From Alkalihalobacterium chitinilyticum (GTDB taxonomy: Bacteria; Bacillota; Bacilli; Bacillales; Bacillaceae_F): a stretch of 64,000 nt of DNA. Position 1 is the stretch's first letter. The number at the start of each line of letters is the position of its first letter. Of the stretch, positions 1 to 8,977 are shown one piece after another. Where the stretch lies: the NCBI RefSeq assembly GCF_029028005.1, contig NZ_JAOTPO010000005.1, positions 124,001 through 188,000 of the forward strand, in the 5' to 3' direction. The translations under genes and the position numbers were made by a program. The notes beneath the pieces were generated by a model that did not search any database, was not told where the DNA came from, and saw nothing but the letters and a program-made list of their open reading frames with translations.

Positions 1-180
1 CCAGAAATATATCGAAATTTCAAAAAATACTGTAAGCAGATGATTAGATATTTATTTCGAAACCCGATATATTTATACTATTACCATTTTTATGTTCCAT
101 CTTTCAGAAATGTAACACTCATGACCCAACCATGTAGCAAAGAGAGAAGGAGAAAAAATCAACTTAAGAGGAGGCTTACT

Positions 181-1944
181 ATGAATACTTTTAAAAGGCT
201 CAAAGAGTTTTATTGGCCTTATAAGAAATTTTTTATCAGTTCGATGCTTTTTCTAATCGTCGTTACTGCGATAACTGTTATTTATCCGATCATACTAAAA
301 ATTACGATTGATGACGTTATTTTAGCAGGAAACTCTTCGTTAGTTCCTTACATTGCGTTTGGATTTATTTTATTAATGGTTTTTAAAGGGTTTGCGACGT
401 ATTATCATCAATTTTTAGGGGACTTATTTGGTGTTCGTGCGGTTTATGAATTACGAAATGCCTTATACAAAAAACTTCAATATTTGCCGTTTCGCTATTA
501 CGATAATGCGAAGACAGGGGATCTCATGTCACGGCTTACTGCTGATGTTGAAGGTTTCCGTTTCTTTTTATCATTTGGTTTTGCGCAACTCTTAAACTTA
601 GTGTTAATCGTCAGTTTCAGTTTTAGTATCATGCTGTATTTCAGTGTCCCGCTGGCACTCGTCACTCTCGCATCGATGCCATTTTTAATTTTAACCGTTT
701 ACAAATTTGATAAAAAAGTCCATCCGGCGTTTAAACATATTCGAAAGTCATTCGGACGTTTGACAACAAAAGTTCAAGAAAACATCAGCGGAATGAATAC
801 GGTCAAATCATTATCACGTGAAGATTTTGAGATTGATAATTTTGTAGATAAAAATAGTGATTATAAAAATAAGTCCATCGATACATCCAATATTTGGGCA
901 AAGTACTTTCCGATTATGGAACTCATTGGACAACTATGTGTTGTGTTCCTTCTCGGGTATGGTGGTTGGCTTGTCATTCAAGGTGCTCTACAACCGGGTG
1001 AACTTGTCGCGTTTTTCTCATTAGTTTGGTACATCATTGGTCCCTTAATGAATCTTGGCTTTATCATTAACACATTTTCACAATCGAAAGCTTCTGGAGA
1101 ACGTTTACTAGAAGTGCTTAATGAACCAGAAGATATTCGTGACGCAGAGCAACCGCTAGAAACCCCAATCAAAGGGCATGTTCAGTTTAAAAACGTTAGT
1201 CACCAATATAACAGCGAAGAAGAACTTGCACTCCATAATGTCTCGTTTGAAGCACCAACAGGTAAAATCATCGGATTAATTGGTGCGACAGGGTCTGGGA
1301 AAACGAGCTTAACTCAACTGATTTCACGTTTCTACGAGCCAAACGAAGGAGAAATTCTTATTGATGGCCGAGATATTAAAGAGTATTCGTTAAAAACATT
1401 GCGTCACCATATTGGTGTTGTGTTACAGGAATCGTTTTTATTTTCATCGTCTATTCGAGACAATATTGCTTATGGAAATCCCGAAGCAACACTGGAACAA
1501 ATTATTGAAGCTGCAAAAAGAGCCCAAGCACATGATTTTATTATGGAATTACCTGACGGCTATGACACCGTATTGGGTGAACGTGGGATGGGCTTATCAG
1601 GCGGACAAAAACAACGGATTGCCATTGCTCGTTCCATTCTCATCGACCCAAGCATCTTAATTCTTGATGACGCAACGAGTGCGGTCGACATGAAAACAGA
1701 GGGGAAAATACAAGCAGCCTTTCGCGAGGTCATGACAGGGAGAACGACGTTTATTATCGCACACCGCATTTCTTCCCTCAGACACGCAGATGAAATTCTC
1801 GTTTTAGATAACGGAAAAGTCGTTGAAAGAGGAACGCACGAGCAATTAATTGCAAACGAATCAGGGGCGTACCGTCGAATTTATAATATTCAATATCAGG
1901 ACCAACACGCTTTTCAACAACGACAACTGGGGGTGAGCTCATGA
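181..1944 (+). CDS. ABC exporter half-transporter, first subunit (YfiB/YknU-like)
   Basis: A 587-aa fused membrane plus ATPase subunit of an ABC exporter. About six hydrophobic segments fill residues 15-310. The C-terminal ATPase has Walker A GATGSGKTS near residue 368, signature LSGGQKQR near 473 and Walker B ILILDDATSAVD near 495. The Walker B ends in Asp-Asp, so the usual catalytic Glu is replaced by Asp; its partner at 1941-3761 has a normal Glu but an altered signature. That complementary pattern is typical of heterodimeric exporters with one degenerate ATP site. The start is placed at ATG 181 because AAGAGGAGG lies just upstream; the frame is open further left, but that stretch looks noncoding. 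The stop overlaps the next start, so the two are translationally coupled. Substrate unknown. Confidence 0.9.
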   Translation: MNTFKRLKEFYWPYKKFFISSMLFLIVVTAITVIYPIILKITIDDVILAGNSSLVPYIAFGFILLMVFKGFATYYHQFLGDLFGVRAVYELRNALYKKLQYLPFRYYDNAKTGDLMSRLTADVEGFRFFLSFGFAQLLNLVLIVSFSFSIMLYFSVPLALVTLASMPFLILTVYKFDKKVHPAFKHIRKSFGRLTTKVQENISGMNTVKSLSREDFEIDNFVDKNSDYKNKSIDTSNIWAKYFPIMELIGQLCVVFLLGYGGWLVIQGALQPGELVAFFSLVWYIIGPLMNLGFIINTFSQSKASGERLLEVLNEPEDIRDAEQPLETPIKGHVQFKNVSHQYNSEEELALHNVSFEAPTGKIIGLIGATGSGKTSLTQLISRFYEPNEGEILIDGRDIKEYSLKTLRHHIGVVLQESFLFSSSIRDNIAYGNPEATLEQIIEAAKRAQAHDFIMELPDGYDTVLGERGMGLSGGQKQRIAIARSILIDPSILILDDATSAVDMKTEGKIQAAFREVMTGRTTFIIAHRISSLRHADEILVLDNGKVVERGTHEQLIANESGAYRRIYNIQYQDQHAFQQRQLGVSS

Positions 1945-3761
1945 CAGAAAAGTCACACAGATCGAAGAAAAACAGTCGTTTCCATTATTCACTCGATTCA
2001 GCGATCGAGAAGCCGTTTAACTGGCCGCAAATGACTCGCTTATTTAGTTATATGAAGCCATACTCAAAAAATCTTTTACCTCTTGCGATTATTGCAATGA
2101 TTATTTCAACTGCGGTTCGACTGACCACTCCTGTTTTAATTGGGGTATATGCACTAAACAATGTGATCTACCAACGTGATATGAATGCACTCGTCCATGT
2201 CGTTGTACTTATAGCAGGACTCTACATGCTGTCATGGCTTGCGAATACTCTTCGCATTCGTTGGATGAATATGCTCGGACAAAATGTCATCTACGATCTG
2301 CGACAAAGCTTATTCAAGCACATCCAACGCTTATCGCATCGTTTTTTTGACCAACGATCAGCGGGCTCGATTCTCGTTCGTGTCACGAATGACGTCAACT
2401 CTCTTCAAGATTTATTTACGAACGGGGTTATTAATCTATTAATGGACGTTCTTTTACTCATCGGTATTTTCATCATTCTCTTTGTCTACAGCCCTGAACT
2501 TACATTAGCAATTATGGTGATTTTACCGATTATGTTTGTGATATCGACGAGTCTACGAAGAAAAATTCGCCGTTCATGGCAAGTCGTACGTATCAAACAA
2601 TCACAAATTAATTCTCACTTGAATGAAAGTATTCAAGGCATCCGTGTAACTCAATCGTACACACAAGAACGTGAAAATATGGCGTTCTTCAATGAAATGA
2701 ATGAAGATAACTTCAAAGCTTGGCGAAACGCGACACAACAAAATGCGATGTTCCGTCCGTTCGTTGAAATGTCCAATGCGATCGGTACAGCGATTTTAAT
2801 TTGGTACGGTGTCACTTTAATTCAATCTGGAAGTATTGATATTGGAACGTTTGTTATGTTTGCTTTCTTCCTCGGCATGTTCTGGGAACCAATTTCTAGA
2901 CTGGGCCAAGTGTACAATCAGTTACTTATGGGGATGGCTTCTTCCGAACGGATCTTTGAATTTTTAGATGAAAAACCTTCTGTTCCTGAAAAAGACGGGG
3001 CAAAGGACATGAAACAAATGAAAGGACATATTACGTTTGAGGACGTCGAATTTGCTTATGATGCAAATCGAAAAGCGTTAGACGGAATTAATCTTGAGAT
3101 GAAGCAAGGGGAGACCGTTGCTTTAGTCGGTCATACAGGATCTGGAAAAACGACGATCGTCAATCTCATTTCTAGATTTTACGACCCGACAAGTGGTTCG
3201 GTCAAAATTGACGATCACGATTTACGCGACTTAACATTGGATAGTATACGCCAACAGGTAAGCATCGTTCTTCAAGATACATTTATTTTCTCAGGAACGA
3301 TTATGGAAAACATCCGTTTTGGTCGTCCAGATGCTTCAGACGAAGAAGTCAAGCGAGCTGCTGAAATGGTCGGCGCAAGCGCGTTTATTGAGCAATTAAA
3401 AAATGGCTACGAAACTGAAGTGGAAGAACGCGGGAACATTCTTTCGGTAGGTGAGCGTCAACTGTTATCATTCGCTCGTGCGTTACTAGCGGATCCGCAA
3501 ATTTTAATTTTAGATGAAGCGACCGCAAGTATTGATACAGAAACGGAACAAAAAATTCAAAATGCGTTACAAACGCTACTTAAGGGAAGAACGGCAATTA
3601 TTATCGCCCACCGTCTGTCGACTATTCGTGAAGCCGATAACATCATCGTTTTAGACCACGGGCAAATCGTAGAACAAGGGAATCATGAGGCGCTTATGAA
3701 CCATCAAGGTCATTATTACAATCTTGTTCGTGCGCAGTTTCAGGCGATGGAAGCGAGTTAA
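1941..3761 (+). CDS. ABC exporter half-transporter, second subunit (YfiC/YknV-like)
   Basis: A 606-aa partner of the preceding subunit, overlapping it by 4 bases (ATGA). A membrane domain occupies residues 40-340. The ATPase has Walker A GHTGSGKTT near residue 397, a degenerate signature LSVGERQ near 501 and an intact Walker B ILILDEATASID near 520. In heterodimeric exporters the intact Glu here and the intact signature of the partner form the working ATP site. The cytoplasmic N-terminus of about 35 residues is polar and basic. The pair probably exports a drug or lipid-like compound, which is inferred from the family. A terminator follows at 3789. Confidence 0.9.
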   Translation: MTEKSHRSKKNSRFHYSLDSAIEKPFNWPQMTRLFSYMKPYSKNLLPLAIIAMIISTAVRLTTPVLIGVYALNNVIYQRDMNALVHVVVLIAGLYMLSWLANTLRIRWMNMLGQNVIYDLRQSLFKHIQRLSHRFFDQRSAGSILVRVTNDVNSLQDLFTNGVINLLMDVLLLIGIFIILFVYSPELTLAIMVILPIMFVISTSLRRKIRRSWQVVRIKQSQINSHLNESIQGIRVTQSYTQERENMAFFNEMNEDNFKAWRNATQQNAMFRPFVEMSNAIGTAILIWYGVTLIQSGSIDIGTFVMFAFFLGMFWEPISRLGQVYNQLLMGMASSERIFEFLDEKPSVPEKDGAKDMKQMKGHITFEDVEFAYDANRKALDGINLEMKQGETVALVGHTGSGKTTIVNLISRFYDPTSGSVKIDDHDLRDLTLDSIRQQVSIVLQDTFIFSGTIMENIRFGRPDASDEEVKRAAEMVGASAFIEQLKNGYETEVEERGNILSVGERQLLSFARALLADPQILILDEATASIDTETEQKIQNALQTLLKGRTAIIIAHRLSTIREADNIIVLDHGQIVEQGNHEALMNHQGHYYNLVRAQFQAMEAS

Positions 3762-3788
3762 CCTAAAGTAGAGCAGTCGAATAACCCA

Positions 3789-3828
3789 AAAGGTGTAGTT
3801 GTAATCTCGTATACAACTGCATCTTTTT
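3789..3828 (+). terminator. Rho-independent terminator after the ABC exporter operon
   Basis: Inverted repeat AGGTGTAGTTGTA / TACAACTGCATCT with GU pairs, then six T. It lies 28 bases after the stop of the second ABC subunit. Confidence 0.8.
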
Positions 3829-3953
3829 TCTCATGAGGTAAACGGATATTAAGAGTCATCCTATTTTCTATTTGAAAATTTAATTTGAGAATTGTTCTTT
3901 AACGTTAAATCAAGAATATACATAAGGTGGTGAAACTAAGGAGGTTTGACAAC

Positions 3954-4061
3954 ATGGCAAAGGTGATATTTTTCTATCAACAACCAAAAGACCTAGATGG
4001 ATTCGAAGCCTATTGTTTTGACACAGTATTTAAATCATCCACCAATTATGTCAATTGTTAA
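3954..4061 (+). pseudogene. Remnant of an EthD-family small protein gene
   Basis: A 35-codon frame starting MAKVIFFYQQPKDLDGFEAY behind a good SD (AAGGAGG, 3939-3945). The first 22 residues read like the N-terminus of EthD-family ferredoxin-like monooxygenase-fold proteins, which are about 100 residues long and continue through a Tyr-Phe-x-x-His segment. Here the similarity stops after CYCFD-like residues and the frame ends 13 codons later, followed by a terminator. A deletion of the remaining two thirds is the simplest reading. A genuine 35-aa peptide is possible but less likely. The EthD match is from memory. Confidence 0.55.
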
Positions 4062-4076
4062 CTGAATTAAACTTGA

Positions 4077-4107
4077 AAAACTACCTTTGATGAGGTAGCT
4101 TTTTTTG
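4077..4107 (+). terminator. Rho-independent terminator
   Basis: ACTACCT / AGGTAGCT stem with a short TTGATG loop and seven T. It follows the EthD remnant, probably as the original terminator of that gene. Confidence 0.7.
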
Positions 4108-4133
4108 TTTAATAAGTAATGACTTATTATATA
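4105..4133 (+). promoter_or_regulatory. Possible sigma-A promoter of the 4264-8929 cassette
   Basis: TTGTTT (4105-4110), 17 bases, TATATA (4128-4133). The -35 overlaps the T-tract of the previous terminator. The rest of the AT-rich leader (to 4263) shows no other convincing site. Weak call. Confidence 0.3.
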
Positions 4134-4263
4134 AAGAAAGAATTTAGTATACCTAAATAACTGTAGAATGGTATTATATTCATATATTATTTTAATTTTG
4201 AATAGATCGAAAGTAGTATCCTATACGTGAATTTTACAAGTTGAAAGAAAAGAGGAACCCGTT

Positions 4264-5841
4264 TTGTTAAAGAGAAAGATTAAGTTTCCACTCGTAATGG
4301 ATAATAATGTCCAAGTAAGAACAATAGATGAATTAATGCAACACTTTCATATTCGTTCTGTGCTTGATTATTATTTTGACGGTAGATTGCGAACTTGGCT
4401 AGACCATCGATATTATAAGGAACTCGTAGAAAAAATCGACCAACTAGCAAACCTACCAGTTGAAAATATCCCGTATGAGGTATGTAGTATATTTGGAGTA
4501 GAGGTACCTCAGGCGGGGAAAAATGCGATTAAAGAATATTTGAAAGAACGTCAAAAGGTAGAGCTAGTTCATCAATGGAGTAATAATCCAAATTTACTAA
4601 AAAGTTTACACTTAATTGCCTTTTCACAAGAAGAGTTAGACGAACTTTTGCAATCGACAGAAACGACACCAGACCGAGTCATTTACTTATTGGGAGAGCA
4701 GTTTGAAATTATTGAAGGAAACCGGAACATAAAATATATTGGAATTAATAAGCCGACAGTTTATTTAAAAGGTCTCGCCACTTTTAGTGCAAAAATTAAT
4801 AACATTTCTCTTACTAACACATTAATAACCGCTATAAAAGAAACGAAGCTAATCATTCAAAATAAATACATAAAACAAAATGAATTTACTCCTCTTATTC
4901 ATGTTAAAAATGATTATAAATCGTTAGTTTCCATTTTTGAGGAAGAAAAAGGCGGGTTTTATTACGAAAGTAAGCGACGGACATGTCCCGGGATAAGAAC
5001 AGCGGAAATGGTATATATCCATCAAGATATTTTTGCAGTTATCGACAAATATAGAAAAGACGGAGTATCGTTCTTAGATGTCATATCTGGAGAAGAACTA
5101 AGTGGAGTATCCGCGGATCGCTTTCTTGCAAATAAATATGAACATCTCTTTCCACCAGAGCTTGATATGAACATACCTCCCAAAAGAGTGTTGCAATGCT
5201 TTAAATTAGATCAAAGGTTTAATAGCTTAGTTCATGTATATGATGGTACTGTTTATACCCATAAGATAAGAGAATATCCGTCTCCTAGAATACAATTTGC
5301 AAGATACGCATTAACCGATGGGGCTATTTTAAAAGAAGGTGAGCTGAAAATAGAAGACATAAATGAGTTTTCATCTTCTGTTTATCAAGGTGAATTATTT
5401 TACTGTACAAATAAATTTAGCAATATAAACGAAATTACATCAACAGGTGGTCATAACATTGAAGTCGAAGGAGAAGTTGAAGACTTTGTGATTACTGACA
5501 ATAAAATTATAGTGTTAAGTCGGACGTACGATTACTCTTTTAAGAACGGTTTCATTGTAGTCTACGATCTTGATACTGGAGCACTGTTACAGAGACAAAA
5601 AATTCATGATAATAAAATTTGCCTGATAAAAGCATTTGATGATCAATTTGTTACAATATGCACAGATCGAAAAGTGAAAGTTTGGGATAGTGAAGCATTA
5701 TCGGTTAATTCCGCAATAGATATACCCAACCTTACATCCACAGCTTCATTCCTAAATACACCTGCTCATACTTATGATGTGGACTTAACCGATGATCGTT
5801 TGGCAATTTTATTTGAAGGGCGAATTTATATTTACGAATAA
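4264..5841 (+). CDS. Unknown protein with GRLxxWL-type N-terminal segment and propeller-like C-terminus
   Basis: A 525-aa soluble protein from TTG 4264 behind AAGAGGA. Residues 1-85 contain a pattern of the type VLDYYFDGRLRTWLDHRYY followed by a conserved-looking FGVEV; I recall this short segment recurring at the N-terminus of other Firmicutes multidomain proteins, but cannot name it. Residues about 300-525 are rich in short beta strands with repeated patterns such as VHVYDGTVY, FIVVYDLDTGALL and KVKVWDSEAL, consistent with a WD40- or quinoprotein-like propeller. No catalytic motif was recognised. It is first of three closely spaced same-strand genes (37 bases before the AAA+ gene), so a sensory or recognition role is an inference from context only. 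Confidence 0.7.
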   Translation: MLKRKIKFPLVMDNNVQVRTIDELMQHFHIRSVLDYYFDGRLRTWLDHRYYKELVEKIDQLANLPVENIPYEVCSIFGVEVPQAGKNAIKEYLKERQKVELVHQWSNNPNLLKSLHLIAFSQEELDELLQSTETTPDRVIYLLGEQFEIIEGNRNIKYIGINKPTVYLKGLATFSAKINNISLTNTLITAIKETKLIIQNKYIKQNEFTPLIHVKNDYKSLVSIFEEEKGGFYYESKRRTCPGIRTAEMVYIHQDIFAVIDKYRKDGVSFLDVISGEELSGVSADRFLANKYEHLFPPELDMNIPPKRVLQCFKLDQRFNSLVHVYDGTVYTHKIREYPSPRIQFARYALTDGAILKEGELKIEDINEFSSSVYQGELFYCTNKFSNINEITSTGGHNIEVEGEVEDFVITDNKIIVLSRTYDYSFKNGFIVVYDLDTGALLQRQKIHDNKICLIKAFDDQFVTICTDRKVKVWDSEALSVNSAIDIPNLTSTASFLNTPAHTYDVDLTDDRLAILFEGRIYIYE

Positions 5842-5878
5842 TTAGGTCTTAGTAAGAAAAGTAGGGGTGGAATAATTC

Positions 5879-7372
5879 ATGTTGGAAACAATCGAGAAAA
5901 AAATACTACATTACGTAGATGCGCAGTACCCGTTGCTTTATTTAAATACATTTGAAGAAACAAAAATTGATACAATGGTTCAAAAAGTTGCTTATGGACG
6001 AGAAATTTTAGAATGGAATGCTTCTAAAGGTTTAGTTAATTTCAAAACGAAGACACCTTTACTCCACGAAGAGTTGAAGAACTTGGACGATGCCTTATCC
6101 TTCTTAACACTTGACGATGATCTAGAGGGAAAAATACTAGTGATCAAAGACATTCACCATTTCATAGAACAACCAATTATCGTTAGTCAACTTAAAGAGC
6201 TTGCTATCAAAATATACAAAGGACTGGAAACTGTCATTTTCTTTGTATCACCAATTTTAAAAGTTCCAATTGAATTAGATAAGTATACGACTATCGTTGA
6301 AATTACTTATATGAATGAAGTTGAAATTAAGGAATTAATTCAACGTTTTTTAGAAGAAAATGAACTGGAAGCTATAAAGGAAACTTTATTAGAAGAACTG
6401 ACGATCGCCTTCAAAGGTTTAACAGAGTACGAGATTGTTAATATCCTATCCCTTGCTTATTCAAAAGAAGGGATCTTAAACTCAAAGGATCTCGAACTAA
6501 TCTACGACCAAAAATATCAAATGATTAAAAAATCAGGAATTTTGGAAATGCTTCCTTTACATGAAAGTTTTAATCAAATTGGTGGTCTTGATTACTTAAA
6601 AGAATGGGTCAGAGCTAAAGCAACCGTGTTTAACAATCTACATAAAGCAATTGAATTTGGGGTCGATGTTCCTAAAGGAGTATTAATTGCCGGATTACCA
6701 GGGTGTGGTAAATCATTAAATGCTAAAGCAACAGCTCAACTCTTTGGTATTCCTTTATTACGTTTGGACATGGGAAGATTATTAGGAAAGTATGTTGGTG
6801 AGTCAGAAGCCAATATGAGGAGAGCCATCCATTTGGCAGAAGCAATCTCTCCATGTGTTTTATGGATAGATGAATTAGAAAAGGCCTTTGCTGGTATTGG
6901 TGATGGCGGTACGAATGAAGTTGCTTCAAGATTGTTTGGAAACTTTTTAACGTGGATGCAAGAAAAAACAAGCCCAACATTTGTTATAGCAACAGCTAAT
7001 GATATTTCAAATCTTCCTCCAGAATTACTTCGTAAAGGAAGGTTTGATGAAATATTTTATGTTGACTTACCAACTTGTGAAGAGCGAGAAAAGATCTTTG
7101 AAATTCATATTAACAAACGAAGAAGTGAAGATATACACCAGATAAATGTTACAAAGTTAAGTGAAAAAACAGAAGGGTACAGCGGTGCAGATATTGAAAG
7201 TGTTGTAAAGGAAAGTGTCGAAGCCGCATTTGTAGCCGGACGTAATCAGTTAACGACTGAAGATATTTTAACAACGATTGCAAACACAAGATCAATTTCT
7301 GAACTTTTTAAAGATAAGATTGAGGAGCTCAAGAAATCCTATAAGGACTTTAAACCTGCGTCAAAATCATAA
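5879..7372 (+). CDS. AAA+ ATPase, Ycf46-like
   Basis: A 497-aa protein. Residues 1-215 match the divergent N-terminal region of Ycf46-type proteins (start LETIEKKILHYVDAQYPLLY). The AAA+ module at 230-440 has Walker A GLPGCGKS (272-279), Walker B CVLWIDE (326-332), sensor 1 ATAND (371-375) and candidate Arg fingers at RKGR (386-389), followed by a GYSGADIESV helical lid. No protease motif (HEXXH) is present, so it is a remodelling ATPase rather than FtsH. Ycf46 proteins are of unknown function. Second gene of the cassette, 30 bases before the next gene. Confidence 0.88.
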   Translation: MLETIEKKILHYVDAQYPLLYLNTFEETKIDTMVQKVAYGREILEWNASKGLVNFKTKTPLLHEELKNLDDALSFLTLDDDLEGKILVIKDIHHFIEQPIIVSQLKELAIKIYKGLETVIFFVSPILKVPIELDKYTTIVEITYMNEVEIKELIQRFLEENELEAIKETLLEELTIAFKGLTEYEIVNILSLAYSKEGILNSKDLELIYDQKYQMIKKSGILEMLPLHESFNQIGGLDYLKEWVRAKATVFNNLHKAIEFGVDVPKGVLIAGLPGCGKSLNAKATAQLFGIPLLRLDMGRLLGKYVGESEANMRRAIHLAEAISPCVLWIDELEKAFAGIGDGGTNEVASRLFGNFLTWMQEKTSPTFVIATANDISNLPPELLRKGRFDEIFYVDLPTCEEREKIFEIHINKRRSEDIHQINVTKLSEKTEGYSGADIESVVKESVEAAFVAGRNQLTTEDILTTIANTRSISELFKDKIEELKKSYKDFKPASKS

Positions 7373-7402
7373 TATAAAAGCGATTAGGAAGGTGCGATAT
7401 AG

Positions 7403-8929
7403 ATGAGCGAGAAAACACTAGACAATGAAAAATTAAATATAGACCCCATTTTTGCTAAACCACTTACAGAAGGTGAAGCATTACAGCTCGTCCAACTGCA
7501 GGATCAACTTGTAGAAAGTTATAATGCGTATGAAGATAAAGATAATATACAAGACTGGCTCACTCGCAATCTTCAAAAACATTTACCAACGATTTCTCAT
7601 GAAGAGCACCTTGAAACAGCAGAGGAAATCATTACAACACTTCAAACAAACGAAACAAATAAAAAATCTCTTGAAGAAGCCGTTAGCAAAGGAAAAACTC
7701 AGGAGAGCTGGTTTGCTTCAAAATTGAAAGAAGCTACATCACATTTAACGACGAAAGAAGCGATGACTTACTTTCAACAGCTAGATGACGCTGTAAATAG
7801 CGCTAACGATTCGATGCAGACAATTTTATTAACAAAAGGTGGCATACTCAATCGAAACCTTAACCTAGATGGTTTTATTGCTGAGCAACACCATGTCAAT
7901 TCATTTAATTTAAATGCTGCAGCTAAAAAAAGTCCCTATAGAGCTGAAGTACTTCTTCCAAAAGATGGACAAGGTTATGGAAGAAATTCTGTAGATATCG
8001 TTATTAAAGATGAAACCGGAAAGATTGTAAAGCGATATCAATCCAAATACGGATCAGATGGTAAGTCTACGAATCAACTATTTGACAAAGGTGACTACCG
8101 AGGACAAGGAAAATTAGTTCCAGAAGGACAATCAGGCGATGTAAAGGGGTCAGTTGAAAATATCCAATCTCCAGATGGAAAAATTAATAGTGAACCACTA
8201 AGTAAAAGTAATGCGAAGAAACTTCAAGAAGAAGCGCAATCTGGAAAATGGAATGAAACGAACTGGAACGAATACAAGATGAAGGATCTTGCAACAGGTA
8301 TGGGGAAAAGGGTCGGATTTGCTGCATTACAAGGTGCAGCTATCGGAACAGGTACATACATGATTGAAAAAATAATCAAGAAAGAAACAATCAAAACAAA
8401 AGAAGTTGCTACAGTTGCCTTGCAAAGCGGACGTGACTTAGGAGTGAAAGCAGCTGTTGCAAGTGCTCTTATAATTGCTGTCAAAAAAGGCAAGATAAAA
8501 GCATTTCCTCTTAATACACCCGTTTCTGTCCTAACAGATATTGCTTATCTCGGGGTTGAAAATACTAAAATTGCAATCAAAGTCGCAAAAGGGGATATTT
8601 CCATTTTAGAAGGCTTAAAAGAAATGGAAAAAGTAACGGTTTCAACCGCCTATGGAATTATGTTGTCCACAAGCTGGGGCCTAAAGGGGGCGGCACTTGG
8701 ATCTGTTCTCGGGCCTATTGGATCATCAATCGGATTTTTCATTGGTGGATCACTTGGATACATGGCGGGTTCAGAGATAGGAAAACAAGTGGTTGAAACG
8801 AAGCAAAAGTTGAGATCGAAAGCTTTTTCAATGGCAAAAAAATTAAGTGAATCTGTAGTAGCAACTACTAAAAATGGTTTTGAACAAATAAACAAAGCTA
8901 GAAAATCAGCACCTATGTCTACAATTTAA
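7403..8929 (+). CDS. Unknown protein: nuclease-like centre plus glycine-zipper membrane tail
   Basis: A 508-aa protein, third gene of the cassette, with SD GGAAGGTG. Residues 1-145 are helical and charged. Residues 155-245 hold the pattern E161 ... D198 ... Q213-x-K215 (GFIAEQHHVNSF, NSVDIVIKD, RYQSKYG), resembling the E/D/(E,Q)xK active site of PD-(D/E)XK nucleases of the Mrr QxK type, followed by GDYRGQGKLVPEGQ. Residues 300-470 contain several hydrophobic, Gly/Ala-rich segments (for example 425-465) typical of glycine-zipper membrane insertion. The nuclease reading is inference from motif spacing. The combination of AAA+ ATPase and a membrane-active or nuclease effector suggests a conflict or defence role. 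No homologous named gene was recognised. Confidence 0.7.
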   Translation: MSEKTLDNEKLNIDPIFAKPLTEGEALQLVQLQDQLVESYNAYEDKDNIQDWLTRNLQKHLPTISHEEHLETAEEIITTLQTNETNKKSLEEAVSKGKTQESWFASKLKEATSHLTTKEAMTYFQQLDDAVNSANDSMQTILLTKGGILNRNLNLDGFIAEQHHVNSFNLNAAAKKSPYRAEVLLPKDGQGYGRNSVDIVIKDETGKIVKRYQSKYGSDGKSTNQLFDKGDYRGQGKLVPEGQSGDVKGSVENIQSPDGKINSEPLSKSNAKKLQEEAQSGKWNETNWNEYKMKDLATGMGKRVGFAALQGAAIGTGTYMIEKIIKKETIKTKEVATVALQSGRDLGVKAAVASALIIAVKKGKIKAFPLNTPVSVLTDIAYLGVENTKIAIKVAKGDISILEGLKEMEKVTVSTAYGIMLSTSWGLKGAALGSVLGPIGSSIGFFIGGSLGYMAGSEIGKQVVETKQKLRSKAFSMAKKLSESVVATTKNGFEQINKARKSAPMSTI

Positions 8930-8941
8930 TTAACGTTATAC

Positions 8942-8977
8942 AAGAGCTCATGAAATCAAACAATGAGCTCTTTTTTT
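8942..8977 (+). terminator. Rho-independent terminator of the three-gene cassette
   Basis: Stem AAGAGCTCAT / ATGAGCTCTT with seven T, 12 bases after the last stop of the cassette. It supports a single transcription unit from 4264. Confidence 0.85.

Noticed and set aside
40-180. Extension of the first ABC gene to ATG 40
   Set aside because: The 47 extra residues look like noncoding DNA and the SD AAGAGGAGG lies directly before ATG 181.
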